Source: Bacteroidota bacterium (GTDB taxonomy: Bacteria; Pseudomonadota; Alphaproteobacteria; Puniceispirillales; Puniceispirillaceae). From it: a stretch of 39,244 nt of DNA. The DNA lies in assembly GCA_009936825.1 (NCBI GenBank), contig JAACDV010000230.1, forward strand, positions 1 through 39,244, in the 5' to 3' direction. Positions within the stretch are counted from its first letter, which is position 1, and each line of letters starts with the position of its first letter. A program made the translations under genes and the position numbers. This document shows positions 7,386 to 14,862 of this stretch, in pieces. The notes beneath the pieces were generated by a model. That model made no database searches. It was not told the origin of the DNA and worked only from the letters and a program-made list of their open reading frames with translations.

Positions 7386-7475
7386 GTGACGCCTTATCGG
7401 GTCACGAAAACACTGAAACCGTCATTTTGCCAAAACGGGAAATGACACTTTACTCGCTTGAAAAAGGAGCAAAAA
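7386..7475 (+). promoter_or_regulatory. Candidate ROSE-like RNA thermometer in the hsp20 leader
   Basis: The leader can form three successive hairpins: GTGAC/GTCAC (7386-7390 with 7401-7405); GTCATTT/AAATGAC with an inner CC/GG (7421-7446); and a start-proximal one in which TCGCT (7454-7458) pairs with the Shine-Dalgarno AGGA (7465-7468), leaving one bulged G. U(U/C)GCU pairing imperfectly with AGGA is the defining feature of ROSE thermometers, which control small heat-shock genes in alpha- and gammaproteobacteria. The gene, leader length and position all fit. The pairing was read by eye, not folded. Confidence 0.55.
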
Positions 7476-7952
7476 ATGACTTTATTTACCACTCCAATGG
7501 CCGGCCAATTCGTGGGTTTCGACACGCTGTTCGATGAATTGAACAAGCTGGCTGAGCGCAAAGAGCCGAATTATCCGGCATATAATATTGCCAAGGATGA
7601 TGACGAGCATTATCGCATTGAGATCGCGCTTGCCGGATTTTCAACCGAAGATATCAGCATCCAGACAGAAAAAGGTGTGCTGACGATTGAAGCGCACAAA
7701 GGTGATGCGGCAAAAAACAATGCTAGCGAAACCTACCTCCATCAGGGAATTGCGCAACGCGGTTTTTCAAAAATGTTCCGCCTTGCCGATTATATGGAAG
7801 TGGATGACGCGCATTTTGTCGATGGAATTCTGACGATCTTCCTGCATCGTGAAATTCCCGAAGCCGACAGGCCAAAGCAGATCAGCATCAATTCTGGCAC
7901 TATGGTCGGCAAAGTCGGCAAAATTGTCAAAAAGCTGAACGACGCAGCGTAA
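7476..7952 (+). CDS. Small heat-shock protein, Hsp20/IbpA family
   Basis: This 158-residue ATP-independent holdase chaperone is expected to bind unfolding proteins in the cytoplasm and pass them to DnaK/ClpB. The N-terminal region (MTLFTTPMAGQFVGFDTLFD) is the IbpA-type arm. The alpha-crystallin domain spans about residues 30-130 (YNIAKDDDEHYRIEIALAGF, then VLTIEAHKG), and the GILTIFLHREIPEADRPKQI end carries the C-terminal I-x-I anchor. I chose the ATG at 7476, six bases after AAGGAG, rather than an upstream TTG at 7458 that would lie inside the leader hairpin. Expression is probably doubly heat-controlled, by an RpoH-like promoter and a ROSE-like thermometer. A terminator follows, so it is monocistronic. 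Confidence 0.93.
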   Translation: MTLFTTPMAGQFVGFDTLFDELNKLAERKEPNYPAYNIAKDDDEHYRIEIALAGFSTEDISIQTEKGVLTIEAHKGDAAKNNASETYLHQGIAQRGFSKMFRLADYMEVDDAHFVDGILTIFLHREIPEADRPKQISINSGTMVGKVGKIVKKLNDAA

Positions 7953-7993
7953 AGACGCGTTGCCCGCACTATCTATACACCCCAACTAGACGG

Positions 7994-8027
7994 ATAGGCG
8001 GCAGCCAGAAGGTCAGCCGCCTATTTT
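7994..8027 (+). terminator. Intrinsic terminator after hsp20
   Basis: A perfect 9-bp stem, ATAGGCGGC (7994-8002) with GCCGCCTAT (8016-8024), closes a 13-nt loop and runs into TTTT. It lies 41 bp after the hsp20 stop and ends that transcript. Confidence 0.85.
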
Positions 8028-8173
8028 GACTGTCATCCATTTTAGATCATTGGCTATTTTTTGAGGTCGGACTAGCACCCTTGGTGCCTGATAATGGGTG
8101 CAGCTTGTATTTACCGGCGGCCTGTAGCATGGTCAGAAGGTGATTTTACTCCTTTTGAGCGAGGCCGCGCGCG

Positions 8174-9460
8174 ATGACGTCCAACAATAGAGATGCGGGC
8201 ACCAATAAAGATGCAGGCACCAATAGCGATGCAGACTCTGGTACCAGCGGTGCTATAGTTTCCCAAAATCAAATCACCGCAGCGATTGTCGCCGGATGCC
8301 TCGTATCCTTTGTCGGCTTTGGATTTGCCGCTACATTTGGAGTGTTTTTGCGGCCCATGTCGATGGAGCTTGGTTGGCCGCGTGAAGTTTTCTCACTGTC
8401 GCTCGCCCTTCAGGCACTCTTCTGGGGCCTTACCCAGCCCTTAGCCGGCATGGTTGCTGACAAATATGGCTCGGCACGCGTTTTAGCCTTTGGCGCCATT
8501 ATTTCCGCCCTTGGTTTTTTCTTGCGCGGCACATTGTTTGACCCCACCATTTTTATTCTTTCCGGGATTGTTGTAGGAATCGGCACCGGAGCGTGTTCGT
8601 TTCCTGTGGTCATTATCGCACTTGGCAAGATTGTTTCGGCCCGGCAGCGCAGCTTTATCCTGGGGCTTGGCACCGCGGCCGCGTCAACAGGGATGTTTGT
8701 TGCCGCCCCGCTATCCCAGTATTTGTTGGCAAATGGCGGCTGGCAACTTGCGGTTCATGTGATTGCAGCCAGCTTTCTGCTGATACTACCTTTTCTTTAT
8801 TTTATTGGCCGGCTGTCACGCCCCAGCATTGGCAAAAATTCAAGTGGCAGTATCGGTTTTGCGATGAAAATGGCCTTTTCCGACCGCGCCTATGTGCTGC
8901 TATTTGCCGGATTTTTCGTTTGCGGCTTTCATGTCTCATTCATCCAGATACATTTACCGTCCTATATTGCCGACCGCGGATTGGCGACATCGGTGGGGGG
9001 CTGGTCACTAGCGCTGATCGGTTTATTTAACATCATGGGATCATTTCTGTCCGGATGGTCTGGGCAGGTGTTTTCAAAGAAAAAGGTTCTGGCCGGAATT
9101 TATTTCGCACGCGCCGTGGTTATCACCATCTTTATCCTGATGCCATTTACCCCGATGACGGTATATGTGTTTTCGGCGGCAATGGGGCTTTTATGGCTAT
9201 CAACGGTACCTTTAACCACCGGACTGGTCGCCCAGACACAGGGCCTCACCTTTCTTTCAACTCTGGCCGGTTTTGTGTTTTTCAGCCATCAGACAGGATC
9301 GTTCCTCGGCGCATGGCTTGGCGGTTTGATTTACGATATCTATCAGGATTATACCCCGATGTGGATTGCCGCTATCCTGCTGGGGCTTATGGCAACGCTG
9401 CTACATTTGCCAATCCGCGAGACACCGGGAAAACTGGCAGTGAGCGAGGCGGCACCCTAG
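8174..9460 (+). CDS. MFS transporter (oxalate/formate-antiporter-like)
   Basis: This 428-residue major facilitator has twelve predicted membrane helices in two sets of six. After a polar N-terminal tail of about 35 residues, helix 1 begins at ITAAIVAGCLVSFVGFGFAA, and the loop 2-3 signature appears as GMVADKYGSARVLAFG. The architecture resembles monocarboxylate/oxalate-formate-type MFS proteins, but the substrate is not predictable. The N-terminal tail contains a triple hexapeptide repeat (NRDAGT, NKDAGT, NSDADS) encoded by an 18-bp tandem repeat. The ATG has a weak GAGG site about ten bases upstream. It is convergent with the P450 gene, whose coding region ends 41 bp downstream. Confidence 0.87.
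   Translation: MTSNNRDAGTNKDAGTNSDADSGTSGAIVSQNQITAAIVAGCLVSFVGFGFAATFGVFLRPMSMELGWPREVFSLSLALQALFWGLTQPLAGMVADKYGSARVLAFGAIISALGFFLRGTLFDPTIFILSGIVVGIGTGACSFPVVIIALGKIVSARQRSFILGLGTAAASTGMFVAAPLSQYLLANGGWQLAVHVIAASFLLILPFLYFIGRLSRPSIGKNSSGSIGFAMKMAFSDRAYVLLFAGFFVCGFHVSFIQIHLPSYIADRGLATSVGGWSLALIGLFNIMGSFLSGWSGQVFSKKKVLAGIYFARAVVITIFILMPFTPMTVYVFSAAMGLLWLSTVPLTTGLVAQTQGLTFLSTLAGFVFFSHQTGSFLGAWLGGLIYDIYQDYTPMWIAAILLGLMATLLHLPIRETPGKLAVSEAAP
8186..8239 (+). repeat. Three tandem 18-bp units at the MFS 5' end
   Basis: Units begin at 8186, 8204 and 8222. The first two differ at only two positions (AATAGAGATGCGGGCACC and AATAAAGATGCAGGCACC); the third has diverged. They encode three hexapeptides in the cytosolic tail before the first membrane helix and preserve the frame. 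Confidence 0.85.
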
Positions 9461-9465
9461 CCCAA

Positions 9466-9515
9466 CCAGTTCAACGTTAACTTCCAGTTCAACGTTAGTT
9501 TCTAGGTCAACTTTA
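9466..9515. repeat. Direct repeats of the P450 3' end (18-bp period)
   Basis: CCAGTTCAACGTTA occurs at 9466-9479 and 9484-9497. A degenerate third copy, with TAGGTCAACTTTA, starts at 9502 and contains the stop codon and last codons of the minus-strand P450 gene. The two exact copies lie just beyond that stop, as if the gene end had been copied outwards into the 41-bp spacer. Confidence 0.75.
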
Positions 9516-10680
9516 CGGGCAGATTTACCGGCCCACGAAAGCCAAATCCACGAAAGCGGGCCGGATCGCTGGGGATCAGTTCCATATCCGGAAAGCGGTC
9601 AAACAGCATGGGAAGAATAATATCGGCGACCGTGCGCCGCGCAATGTGCGTGCCAAGACAAAAATGCGGGCCATTGCCAAACGACTGATGCGGGGCTTTC
9701 GGGCGGTGAATATCATACAGATGGCCGTTTGTATAAATTTCTTCATCATGATTTGCCGAGGCTTGAATGGTCATCAGCACATCATCCTTGCGGATTACCA
9801 TCCCCCTGATTTCGGTATCTTCGGTAGCCCGGCGCGATGAAACCTGAATAGGCGCAACCCAGCGCACCGATTCTTCAAACGCATTCTGCCAAAGGGAGGC
9901 GTTTTCTAGGGCCGCCTCTTTTTGATCGGGGTTGCTCAACAATCCGTAAATAGCTGTCAACATCGCATCGCGCGGCTCGTTGATACCACCGCCGATAACA
10001 ATTTTGATATTGGAACGGATTACCTCAATCCCAACCGGATCATCCGAATTCAACATCGCGGCAATCGCGTGCGGAGCGGTATCTGTTCCATGCGCATCCA
10101 CGGTCTTTTGAATGCAGGCATTGATCTCCTCATTGGCCGTATCCGTGGCAGCAAAGGGCGCATCCCGCCAGCCAAAATTACCTGCGCCGTCAATCAGCGT
10201 TTGCGACCAACGGCAAAGATCGGCATCGCTGGCATGCTCCAGCCCAATCAGATGGGCAAGGCACCGCGCGGCAACAGGGGCGGCCAACTCATCGAAAAGA
10301 TCAACCGTCTCACCGCGCGGCAACCGGGCGATATAATCCTCAGCGATACGCTCATAAAGCGGCACCCAAATCTGGCGGATGTTGCGCTGCGAGAAAGCCG
10401 CAGTCATCGCATTACGCTCCCGGGCATGCAGATCGCCATCCTTGCGCATCAATGTATGGGCCTGAAAGGCGCGCTGCATCGGGGTGTTGGGATCGTTCGA
10501 TGAGAACAGTTCCCAATTATCCTTCACATATTTCGTGTCGGCAGCCTTGGTCAGCAACGTCCGGCCAAGCGATTTGACCGTGACAATCGGGGTTCGCTCG
10601 CGCGCCTGATGATAAAAGCTGTAGGGGTCGAGCGTAAGATCATCAATCGTCACTTCATCATTCACTGGTGCTAGCTGCAT
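9502..10680 (-). CDS. Cytochrome P450
   Basis: This 392-residue soluble class I bacterial P450 is expected to take electrons from a ferredoxin, which is not encoded here. The haem-binding loop is FGNGPHFCLG at residues 334-343 with ligand C341. The K-helix ExxR is E270-S-V-R273, and HARERNAMTAAFS is the C-helix region. The I-helix reads IGGGINEPRD (229-238), so the usual acid/alcohol pair of (A/G)Gx(D/E)T is replaced by N-E. Similar GGGxNEPRD I-helices occur in some other proteobacterial P450s, but the change affects proton delivery and may mean unusual chemistry. The substrate is unknown. It stands alone, divergent from a Bcr-type MFS gene 288 bp away. Confidence 0.9.
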   Translation of the reverse strand: MQLAPVNDEVTIDDLTLDPYSFYHQARERTPIVTVKSLGRTLLTKAADTKYVKDNWELFSSNDPNTPMQRAFQAHTLMRKDGDLHARERNAMTAAFSQRNIRQIWVPLYERIAEDYIARLPRGETVDLFDELAAPVAARCLAHLIGLEHASDADLCRWSQTLIDGAGNFGWRDAPFAATDTANEEINACIQKTVDAHGTDTAPHAIAAMLNSDDPVGIEVIRSNIKIVIGGGINEPRDAMLTAIYGLLSNPDQKEAALENASLWQNAFEESVRWVAPIQVSSRRATEDTEIRGMVIRKDDVLMTIQASANHDEEIYTNGHLYDIHRPKAPHQSFGNGPHFCLGTHIARRTVADIILPMLFDRFPDMELIPSDPARFRGFGFRGPVNLPVKLT

Positions 10681-10968
10681 TCGAAAATTCCTATTCTAAG
10701 CGCAACAAGTTTATCGTTTACAAAGGCTACCTGACTAATATCTAGACCGGTTTCTTGGGGCAGTATTACGGACTTCCCAAATTTATTACATCACAAAAAC
10801 CGCTACAGAGTTAACCTTTTTTATGACTCCTCCCCACAGGCCGGAGGGTTACTGTCCCAGCGCATTGGCGTCCAAAAAGAGGGTAACTTGTGTTTTGCTG
10901 GATTATGCCGCACCTTTCCCATCAACCCGACCCTATTTTTGCAACTTGGCGGTCAGAAACGGTTCCAG

Positions 10969-12147
10969 ATGAAGCTTATTATCACCTCATTGTCACTATT
11001 GGCGGGAGCAACCGCCTTTGCCATTGATGTGACAACGCCAGCCATTCCCGCCAGTGCTGATTTCTTCGGAATTGAAATTGGCGCGATTCAATTGACCATC
11101 AGCCTCTATCTGCTTGGCTATGGACTTGGACAGATTCCGATGGGTTTGTTGGCAGATCATTTTGGTCGGCGGGTGACTGTCCTTACCGCCATGTCGCTAT
11201 TTGTTGTGTTTGCGATTATTGCGTCGGTCAGCTCGAACCCTGAGATCCTGTTGTTAATGCGTTTGCTGCAAGGGTTTTGTGGGGCCAGTGGTCCGGTGAT
11301 TTCACGCGCTATGGCACGCGACCTTACCGAAGGGGCAGATACTGGCAGGTTGCTGGGGCTGATGACTGCCGGGCTTGGCGGTGTGATGATTGTGGCGCCG
11401 CTGGTTGGCGCTCTATTGCTGGATTTTTATGGCTGGCGCGCCCCGTTTTTTGCCTCTGGCGTTTTTGCCGCCGTTGCGGTTCTGATGATCTGGGCTAATG
11501 TTGGTGAGACCAATCTGGAGCGCCCCGAAAGTAGAATTTCCGAAAGATTTACCACCGGGCTCAAAGCCTTTGCAGGCTCAAAGCAAGGCCTTCTTGGGGC
11601 GCTTTATATCGGGCTGGCTTTTTGCAGCTTGATTGCCTTTGTCACTTTGTCTTCAGAATTATTTATCCGCCAATATGGAACCAGTGAAATCGGCTATGCA
11701 ATCATCTTCTCCGCCGCCTCAGTTGGGTATGCAATGGGCGGACTTGCCTGTCGCCGATTAATACGCCAGCACTCATCGCTCAGGCTAACGCATTCCGCCG
11801 CCGGAATATTTGGCTTTGTCGCGCTGGCAATGCTCATCACCCTTGTGTCCGGAACCGATAGCTATGGGGCAATGATCGCGGTAATGGTCATTTCGTTTCT
11901 GGGGGTCGGGGCAATGCTGACGGCGGGGTCGACTTTGGCTCTCGAATCACTTCCAAAGACCGCAGGAATGACCGCCGGTATCATGGGAAGCTTTCAGATT
12001 TTGCTTGGCGGGGTTTTTTCAGCAATTCTGTCGATGGTTAATTTTCCCGCCATTCTCCTGCTTCAGATAACCGTTATAATCCTTGGCCTGTTTATGATTC
12101 TGATCATCATACCCACGCGCAATCTTCAAGGGTCAACCACTATATGA
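10969..12147 (+). CDS. Bcr/CflA-type MFS drug efflux transporter
   Basis: This 392-residue twelve-helix major facilitator belongs to the Bcr/CflA drug-resistance group. Helix 1 ends in the family signature AIDVTTPAIPA, helix 2 is followed by GLLADHFGRRVTVLTA (the MFS loop 2-3 motif), and the fourth helix follows MRLLQGFCGASGPVISRAMA. I use the ATG at 10969. A TTG at 10888 in the same frame adds 27 residues; it has a GAGGG tract only four bases upstream, but the extension (Cys- and Phe-rich) is not typical of the family. It probably exports toxic compounds or metabolites by proton antiport. Upstream, 10681-10887 holds only a weak GGAGG/CCTCC hairpin (10829-10847). Confidence 0.83.
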   Translation: MKLIITSLSLLAGATAFAIDVTTPAIPASADFFGIEIGAIQLTISLYLLGYGLGQIPMGLLADHFGRRVTVLTAMSLFVVFAIIASVSSNPEILLLMRLLQGFCGASGPVISRAMARDLTEGADTGRLLGLMTAGLGGVMIVAPLVGALLLDFYGWRAPFFASGVFAAVAVLMIWANVGETNLERPESRISERFTTGLKAFAGSKQGLLGALYIGLAFCSLIAFVTLSSELFIRQYGTSEIGYAIIFSAASVGYAMGGLACRRLIRQHSSLRLTHSAAGIFGFVALAMLITLVSGTDSYGAMIAVMVISFLGVGAMLTAGSTLALESLPKTAGMTAGIMGSFQILLGGVFSAILSMVNFPAILLLQITVIILGLFMILIIIPTRNLQGSTTI

Positions 12148-12180
12148 TGTTGCTGAACTGCAACAAATTGGCATAATTTG

Positions 12181-12232
12181 TGTAAAAATTACATTTCGTC
12201 CTTGGCATTCCTTATAATAAAAATGCTATAAA
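12181..12232 (+). promoter_or_regulatory. Palindrome and candidate promoter before the 49-residue gene
   Basis: TGTAAAAATTACA (12181-12193) is a perfect TGTAA-AAA-TTACA palindrome of operator type. Just downstream, TTGGCA (12202-12207) and GCTATA (12225-12230), 17 bp apart, make a plausible sigma-70 promoter for the small gene at 12276. The palindrome would sit immediately upstream of the -35. Confidence 0.4.
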
Positions 12233-12275
12233 CCAGACGAAGGAGAGTAAAAACCCTTCTTAAAGGCAGGATAAA

Positions 12276-12425
12276 ATGAACGAAAAGCAGTTTGAGAATT
12301 TTATCAAATTCTCGCATCTGTCCCATTTTCAACGCAAGTCCAGGCCTAACCGTGGCCGTTATGTAAGAATGGCCACGGCGGTTGGAATATTGGCCCTTGG
12401 CTATTTTGCATTCAGTTCAAACTGA
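12276..12425 (+). CDS. 49-residue single-span membrane mini-protein
   Basis: The ATG is preceded by GGCAGG about six bases away. The protein starts with an amphipathic, aromatic segment (MNEKQFENFIKFSHLSHF), continues with a strongly basic one (QRKSRPNRGRYVR), and ends in one hydrophobic helix (MATAVGILALGYFAFSS). That arrangement predicts a tail-anchored inner-membrane peptide with a cytoplasmic basic N-terminus. I recognise no family. A plausible promoter and operator-like palindrome lie upstream and a T-rich tract follows the stop. The 185 bp after it (12426-12610) show nothing else I can support. Confidence 0.6.
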   Translation: MNEKQFENFIKFSHLSHFQRKSRPNRGRYVRMATAVGILALGYFAFSSN

Positions 12426-12610
12426 ACAGCAATTTGACTAATTTTTTTTCGTTTTGTTTCAGTTATGTTTTTCAGCCAAGTGTGAATTTGCGACGATACT
12501 ACCGCGCAATAACGCCAGTTTTGCCGTGGAGCGTTTTGCTCTGAATTTGGCGGGTTGGATTGAATCCTAACCTGATACTCACTTTATCCAGACCCCATCT
12601 CCAAGATCGG

Positions 12611-13081
12611 TTACTCCGACCTGTCGATCCGACATTGAAAGCAGTTGTTCGCCGCTGAACGGACATGGATGAAAGCGATTTTCTCATTTTCCAGCAATGC
12701 GGCCGCCCTTGTTTTGATCTTATCACGATCAACAATACAGCCGCTGCCATAGACAATCCGTTCATCGTTATCGTAGCCGCGCACCATATAGGTTTGGCTT
12801 GTCAGTATAGGCGGAAGGTCAGCGCCGGATTTGGCGCGCTCGCATAATTTGGCATGTAGAAAAACCGGGCCCGTTTCAGCATAGGCGTGAAACGCCGTAA
12901 AGGGACGCCAAGCCAGAATCAAGAAAGGCTCGCCAGCGTCGATATTGCCAAGACAATGGCGGCATGGCAAACCATCACCGTCCGAGATATGCTGCTCAAT
13001 CGGCAGTCCATAATCGTCAATTCCAGTCGACAAAACCCGCTGAACATCATCCGTTGACAATGCTGTAAATTCAATCGACAT
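12611..13081 (-). CDS. DUF1203 domain protein
   Basis: This 156-residue protein matches DUF1203, an uncharacterised cytoplasmic family. Visible hallmarks are the CRHCLGNIDAGEPFLILAWR segment near residues 40-59, then AYAETGPVFLHAKLCER and YGSGCIVD. The conserved Cys and His residues (CRHC, HAKLC) could bind a metal, which is inference. I chose the ATG at 13081 because GGGGAGAGG lies just upstream on the minus strand; a start ten codons earlier would put that sequence inside the gene. It is divergent from the 67-residue gene, with 105 bp between the starts. Confidence 0.8.
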   Translation of the reverse strand: MSIEFTALSTDDVQRVLSTGIDDYGLPIEQHISDGDGLPCRHCLGNIDAGEPFLILAWRPFTAFHAYAETGPVFLHAKLCERAKSGADLPPILTSQTYMVRGYDNDERIVYGSGCIVDRDKIKTRAAALLENEKIAFIHVRSAANNCFQCRIDRSE

Positions 13082-13186
13082 TTCCTCTCCCCTTGTTTGT
13101 GAAATCGTCATTTTGATGCTAACGATGTTAATGATTCCGGATAAGATTTATTGAAGTATTGCGGGGGGCGTAGAGGGATTTAGACC

Positions 13187-13390
13187 ATGTCAGACAAACA
13201 TCAAAAAGCGCTGGCCAAATTAAGGCAGCAGCAAAAAGTGCAATCAAGGCGCGAGAACGCATTGCGAAACCTTGTCGCCGGACAGGGCAAACCCATTGAA
13301 GACAAGATTGCGTCGATGCGCGCGGTGCAACACACGGACAGCCGCCGCGTGATTTCAGCCATCACATCAATGATGAAGTCAGACAAGTAA
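13187..13390 (+). CDS. 67-residue basic, helical protein of unknown function
   Basis: The ATG has AGAGGGA about nine bases upstream. The sequence is highly basic and polar (many K, R, Q), with a predicted long helix (HQKALAKLRQQQKVQSRREN) followed by a second conserved-looking segment (IASMRAVQHTDSRRVISAIT). There is no membrane span or cysteine. A nucleic-acid or protein-binding role is possible, but I recognise no family. It stands alone between the DUF1203 and VOC genes. Confidence 0.62.
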   Translation: MSDKHQKALAKLRQQQKVQSRRENALRNLVAGQGKPIEDKIASMRAVQHTDSRRVISAITSMMKSDK

Positions 13391-13538
13391 GGCAGCCTTC
13401 CTCATATAATTCGGATAATTCCGGTTTGACTTGCCAAGGTCGGGTGCTGATCCAGAAGGTAAACAAATCTATTAACCTCTGGTATGGTTAAGGCATTGAA
13501 CATTATCCTGCACCCAATGAGCGATGAGGGAATGAAAA

Positions 13539-14042
13539 ATGCCAAATCCAGAGGCGCCCAACCCCAAGATAAATGACCCCAAGATAAATGATCCTGAAGT
13601 AACTGACCCTAAAGTAACTGACCCTAAAGTAACTGGCTCAAAACCTATAGAGTTGGAGCATGTGAATTTGACGGTTCGCGATTCGAGGCAAACCGCAGAG
13701 ATGCTCACAACCTTATTCGGCTGGAAAATTCGGTGGCAGGGCGCTGTATTGGGCGGCGCCGGATGGACCGTTCATGTGGGAACGATGGATACCTATCTTG
13801 CGGTATATTCCCCCAACACGCCTCCCGGCCAGACAGATCGCCCCGTTCCCTTGCCAGAGAGACCGCGTTCCGCAGATGCTCTAAATCATATCGGCGTGGT
13901 TGTGGATAATCTTGAAACAGTTCAGGCCCGCGTTAAGGCGATGGGGTTTACAACGGGGCCGATTGAGGATTATGAGCCCGGAAGGCGCTTTTATTTTGAC
14001 GATACAAATGGCATCGAATTTGAAGTTGTGTGCTATCAATAG
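13539..14042 (+). CDS. VOC-family (glyoxalase/dioxygenase-like) protein with repetitive N-terminus
   Basis: This 167-residue protein of the vicinal oxygen chelate superfamily has paired beta-alpha-beta-beta-beta modules. Module 1 starts with LEHVNLTVRD (about residues 44-53), and module 2 with LNHIGVVVDNLETVQARVKA (about 112-131). It ends with FYFDDTNGIEFEVVCYQ, where the Glu is the usual metal ligand; His in LEHV and LNHI are further candidate ligands. The first 32 residues are a linker-like series of pentapeptides (DPKIN, DPKIN, DPEVT, DPKVT, DPKVT) that the VOC fold does not need. GAGGG eight bases upstream supports the ATG. The substrate is unknown. Confidence 0.82.
   Translation: MPNPEAPNPKINDPKINDPEVTDPKVTDPKVTGSKPIELEHVNLTVRDSRQTAEMLTTLFGWKIRWQGAVLGGAGWTVHVGTMDTYLAVYSPNTPPGQTDRPVPLPERPRSADALNHIGVVVDNLETVQARVKAMGFTTGPIEDYEPGRRFYFDDTNGIEFEVVCYQ
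13560..13634 (+). repeat. Five tandem 15-bp units at the VOC gene start
   Basis: Units start at 13560, 13575, 13590, 13605 and 13620. Two GACCCCAAGATAAAT-type copies are followed by three GACCCTAAAGTAACT-type copies. They encode five acidic/basic pentapeptides (DP[KE][IV][NT]). The number of units can vary without a frameshift. Confidence 0.92.
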
Positions 14043-14078
14043 CCTGATGGATTGATTATGGCCAAGAATTCTGACCCC

Positions 14079-14116
14079 TATCTAAGGCTGAAAATTGTAT
14101 CTAAGGCTGAAAATTG
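14079..14116 (+). repeat. Perfect 19-bp tandem duplication over a gene start
   Basis: TATCTAAGGCTGAAAATTG occurs at 14079-14097 and again, directly adjoining, at 14098-14116. The second copy supplies the TTG start codon (14114) and the weak TAAGG ribosome binding site of the spermidine-synthase-like gene; the first copy supplies a duplicate, out-of-frame set. Confidence 0.95.
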
Positions 14117-14833
14117 TCAAAATTATTTGAAGAGCTAGATTATCAGCAAACCCCACTTGGCGCGTTGATACTGCGCCGCCGCCGCCAGTTGAAACTTGAC
14201 AAAGATGTTGTCGAAGTCATTTTGAATGACGAGCATCTGATGTCGGATATGTTCAGCGCTTCGGAAAGTGCGCTTGCTGATATTCCGCTGGGCATGATCG
14301 CGGCACCGGCGCCGGATATTCTAGTTGGCGGTCTGGGGCTGGGATACACCGCTGCAGCGGCTTTAGCGTACCCGCATGTAAGATCGCTCACCGTTATTGA
14401 ATATCTATCCCCGGTGATCCAATGGCATCGCCGCGGGTTATTGCCCATGGGAACGGCGCTGTTTGACGATCAACGGTGCCGCATTATTGAGGCAGATTTT
14501 TTCGCAGCCGCAGCTAGGTCAATTACAGAAGGGTTCGATCCGGATCGACCGGGCAGAAAATTCGACGGTATTTTTCTGGATATAGATCACACACCGGATT
14601 TTCATCTAAGCCCGGAGCATGCCGCTTTTGATGCGCCGGACGGCCTCGCGCACCTTGCTGGCAATCTCAACCCCGGCGGCATTTTTGCCCTCTGGTCAAA
14701 TGATCGCGCTGATGATGATTTCTGCGCCCGCCTTACATCGGTGTTTACAGATGCCAGTGCCCACGATGTGGTGTTTTTCAATCCTCTGCAGGAAGCCGAC
14801 ACCCACCAGACCGTATATATAGCCCAAAAATAA
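14114..14833 (+). CDS. Spermidine-synthase-like Rossmann protein
   Basis: This 239-residue protein has a spermidine-synthase/methyltransferase fold. The N-terminal strand pair carries LGALILRRRRQLKLDKDVVE, the nucleotide-binding turn is ILVGGLGLGYTAAAA (about residues 73-87), the acidic ligand follows in LTVIEYL, and the second acidic site is FDGIFLDIDHTPDF. Proteins of this type are often labelled spermidine synthase, but the exact aminopropyl-acceptor motifs are not evident, so it may be another SAM-dependent enzyme. The start is TTG inside a 19-bp tandem duplication. The next in-frame Met is about 40 residues in and would remove conserved sequence. Confidence 0.78.
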   Translation: MSKLFEELDYQQTPLGALILRRRRQLKLDKDVVEVILNDEHLMSDMFSASESALADIPLGMIAAPAPDILVGGLGLGYTAAAALAYPHVRSLTVIEYLSPVIQWHRRGLLPMGTALFDDQRCRIIEADFFAAAARSITEGFDPDRPGRKFDGIFLDIDHTPDFHLSPEHAAFDAPDGLAHLAGNLNPGGIFALWSNDRADDDFCARLTSVFTDASAHDVVFFNPLQEADTHQTVYIAQK

Positions 14834-14862
14834 CAACCGGTCTTGGCGGGCCGCCCGGTATC

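Noticed and set aside
10829..10847. GGAGG/CCTCC hairpin upstream of the Bcr-type transporter considered as a riboswitch
   Set aside because: Only a five-pair stem with no matching conserved loop of a known riboswitch class.
14058..14116. Phase-variable switch by the 19-bp duplication
   Set aside because: Neither one, two nor three copies puts the ATG at 14058 in an open frame with the gene, because stops within the unit interrupt it.
14834..14862. GC-rich inverted sequences between convergent genes as a terminator
   Set aside because: Stems are short with unsuitable loops and there is no T-run.
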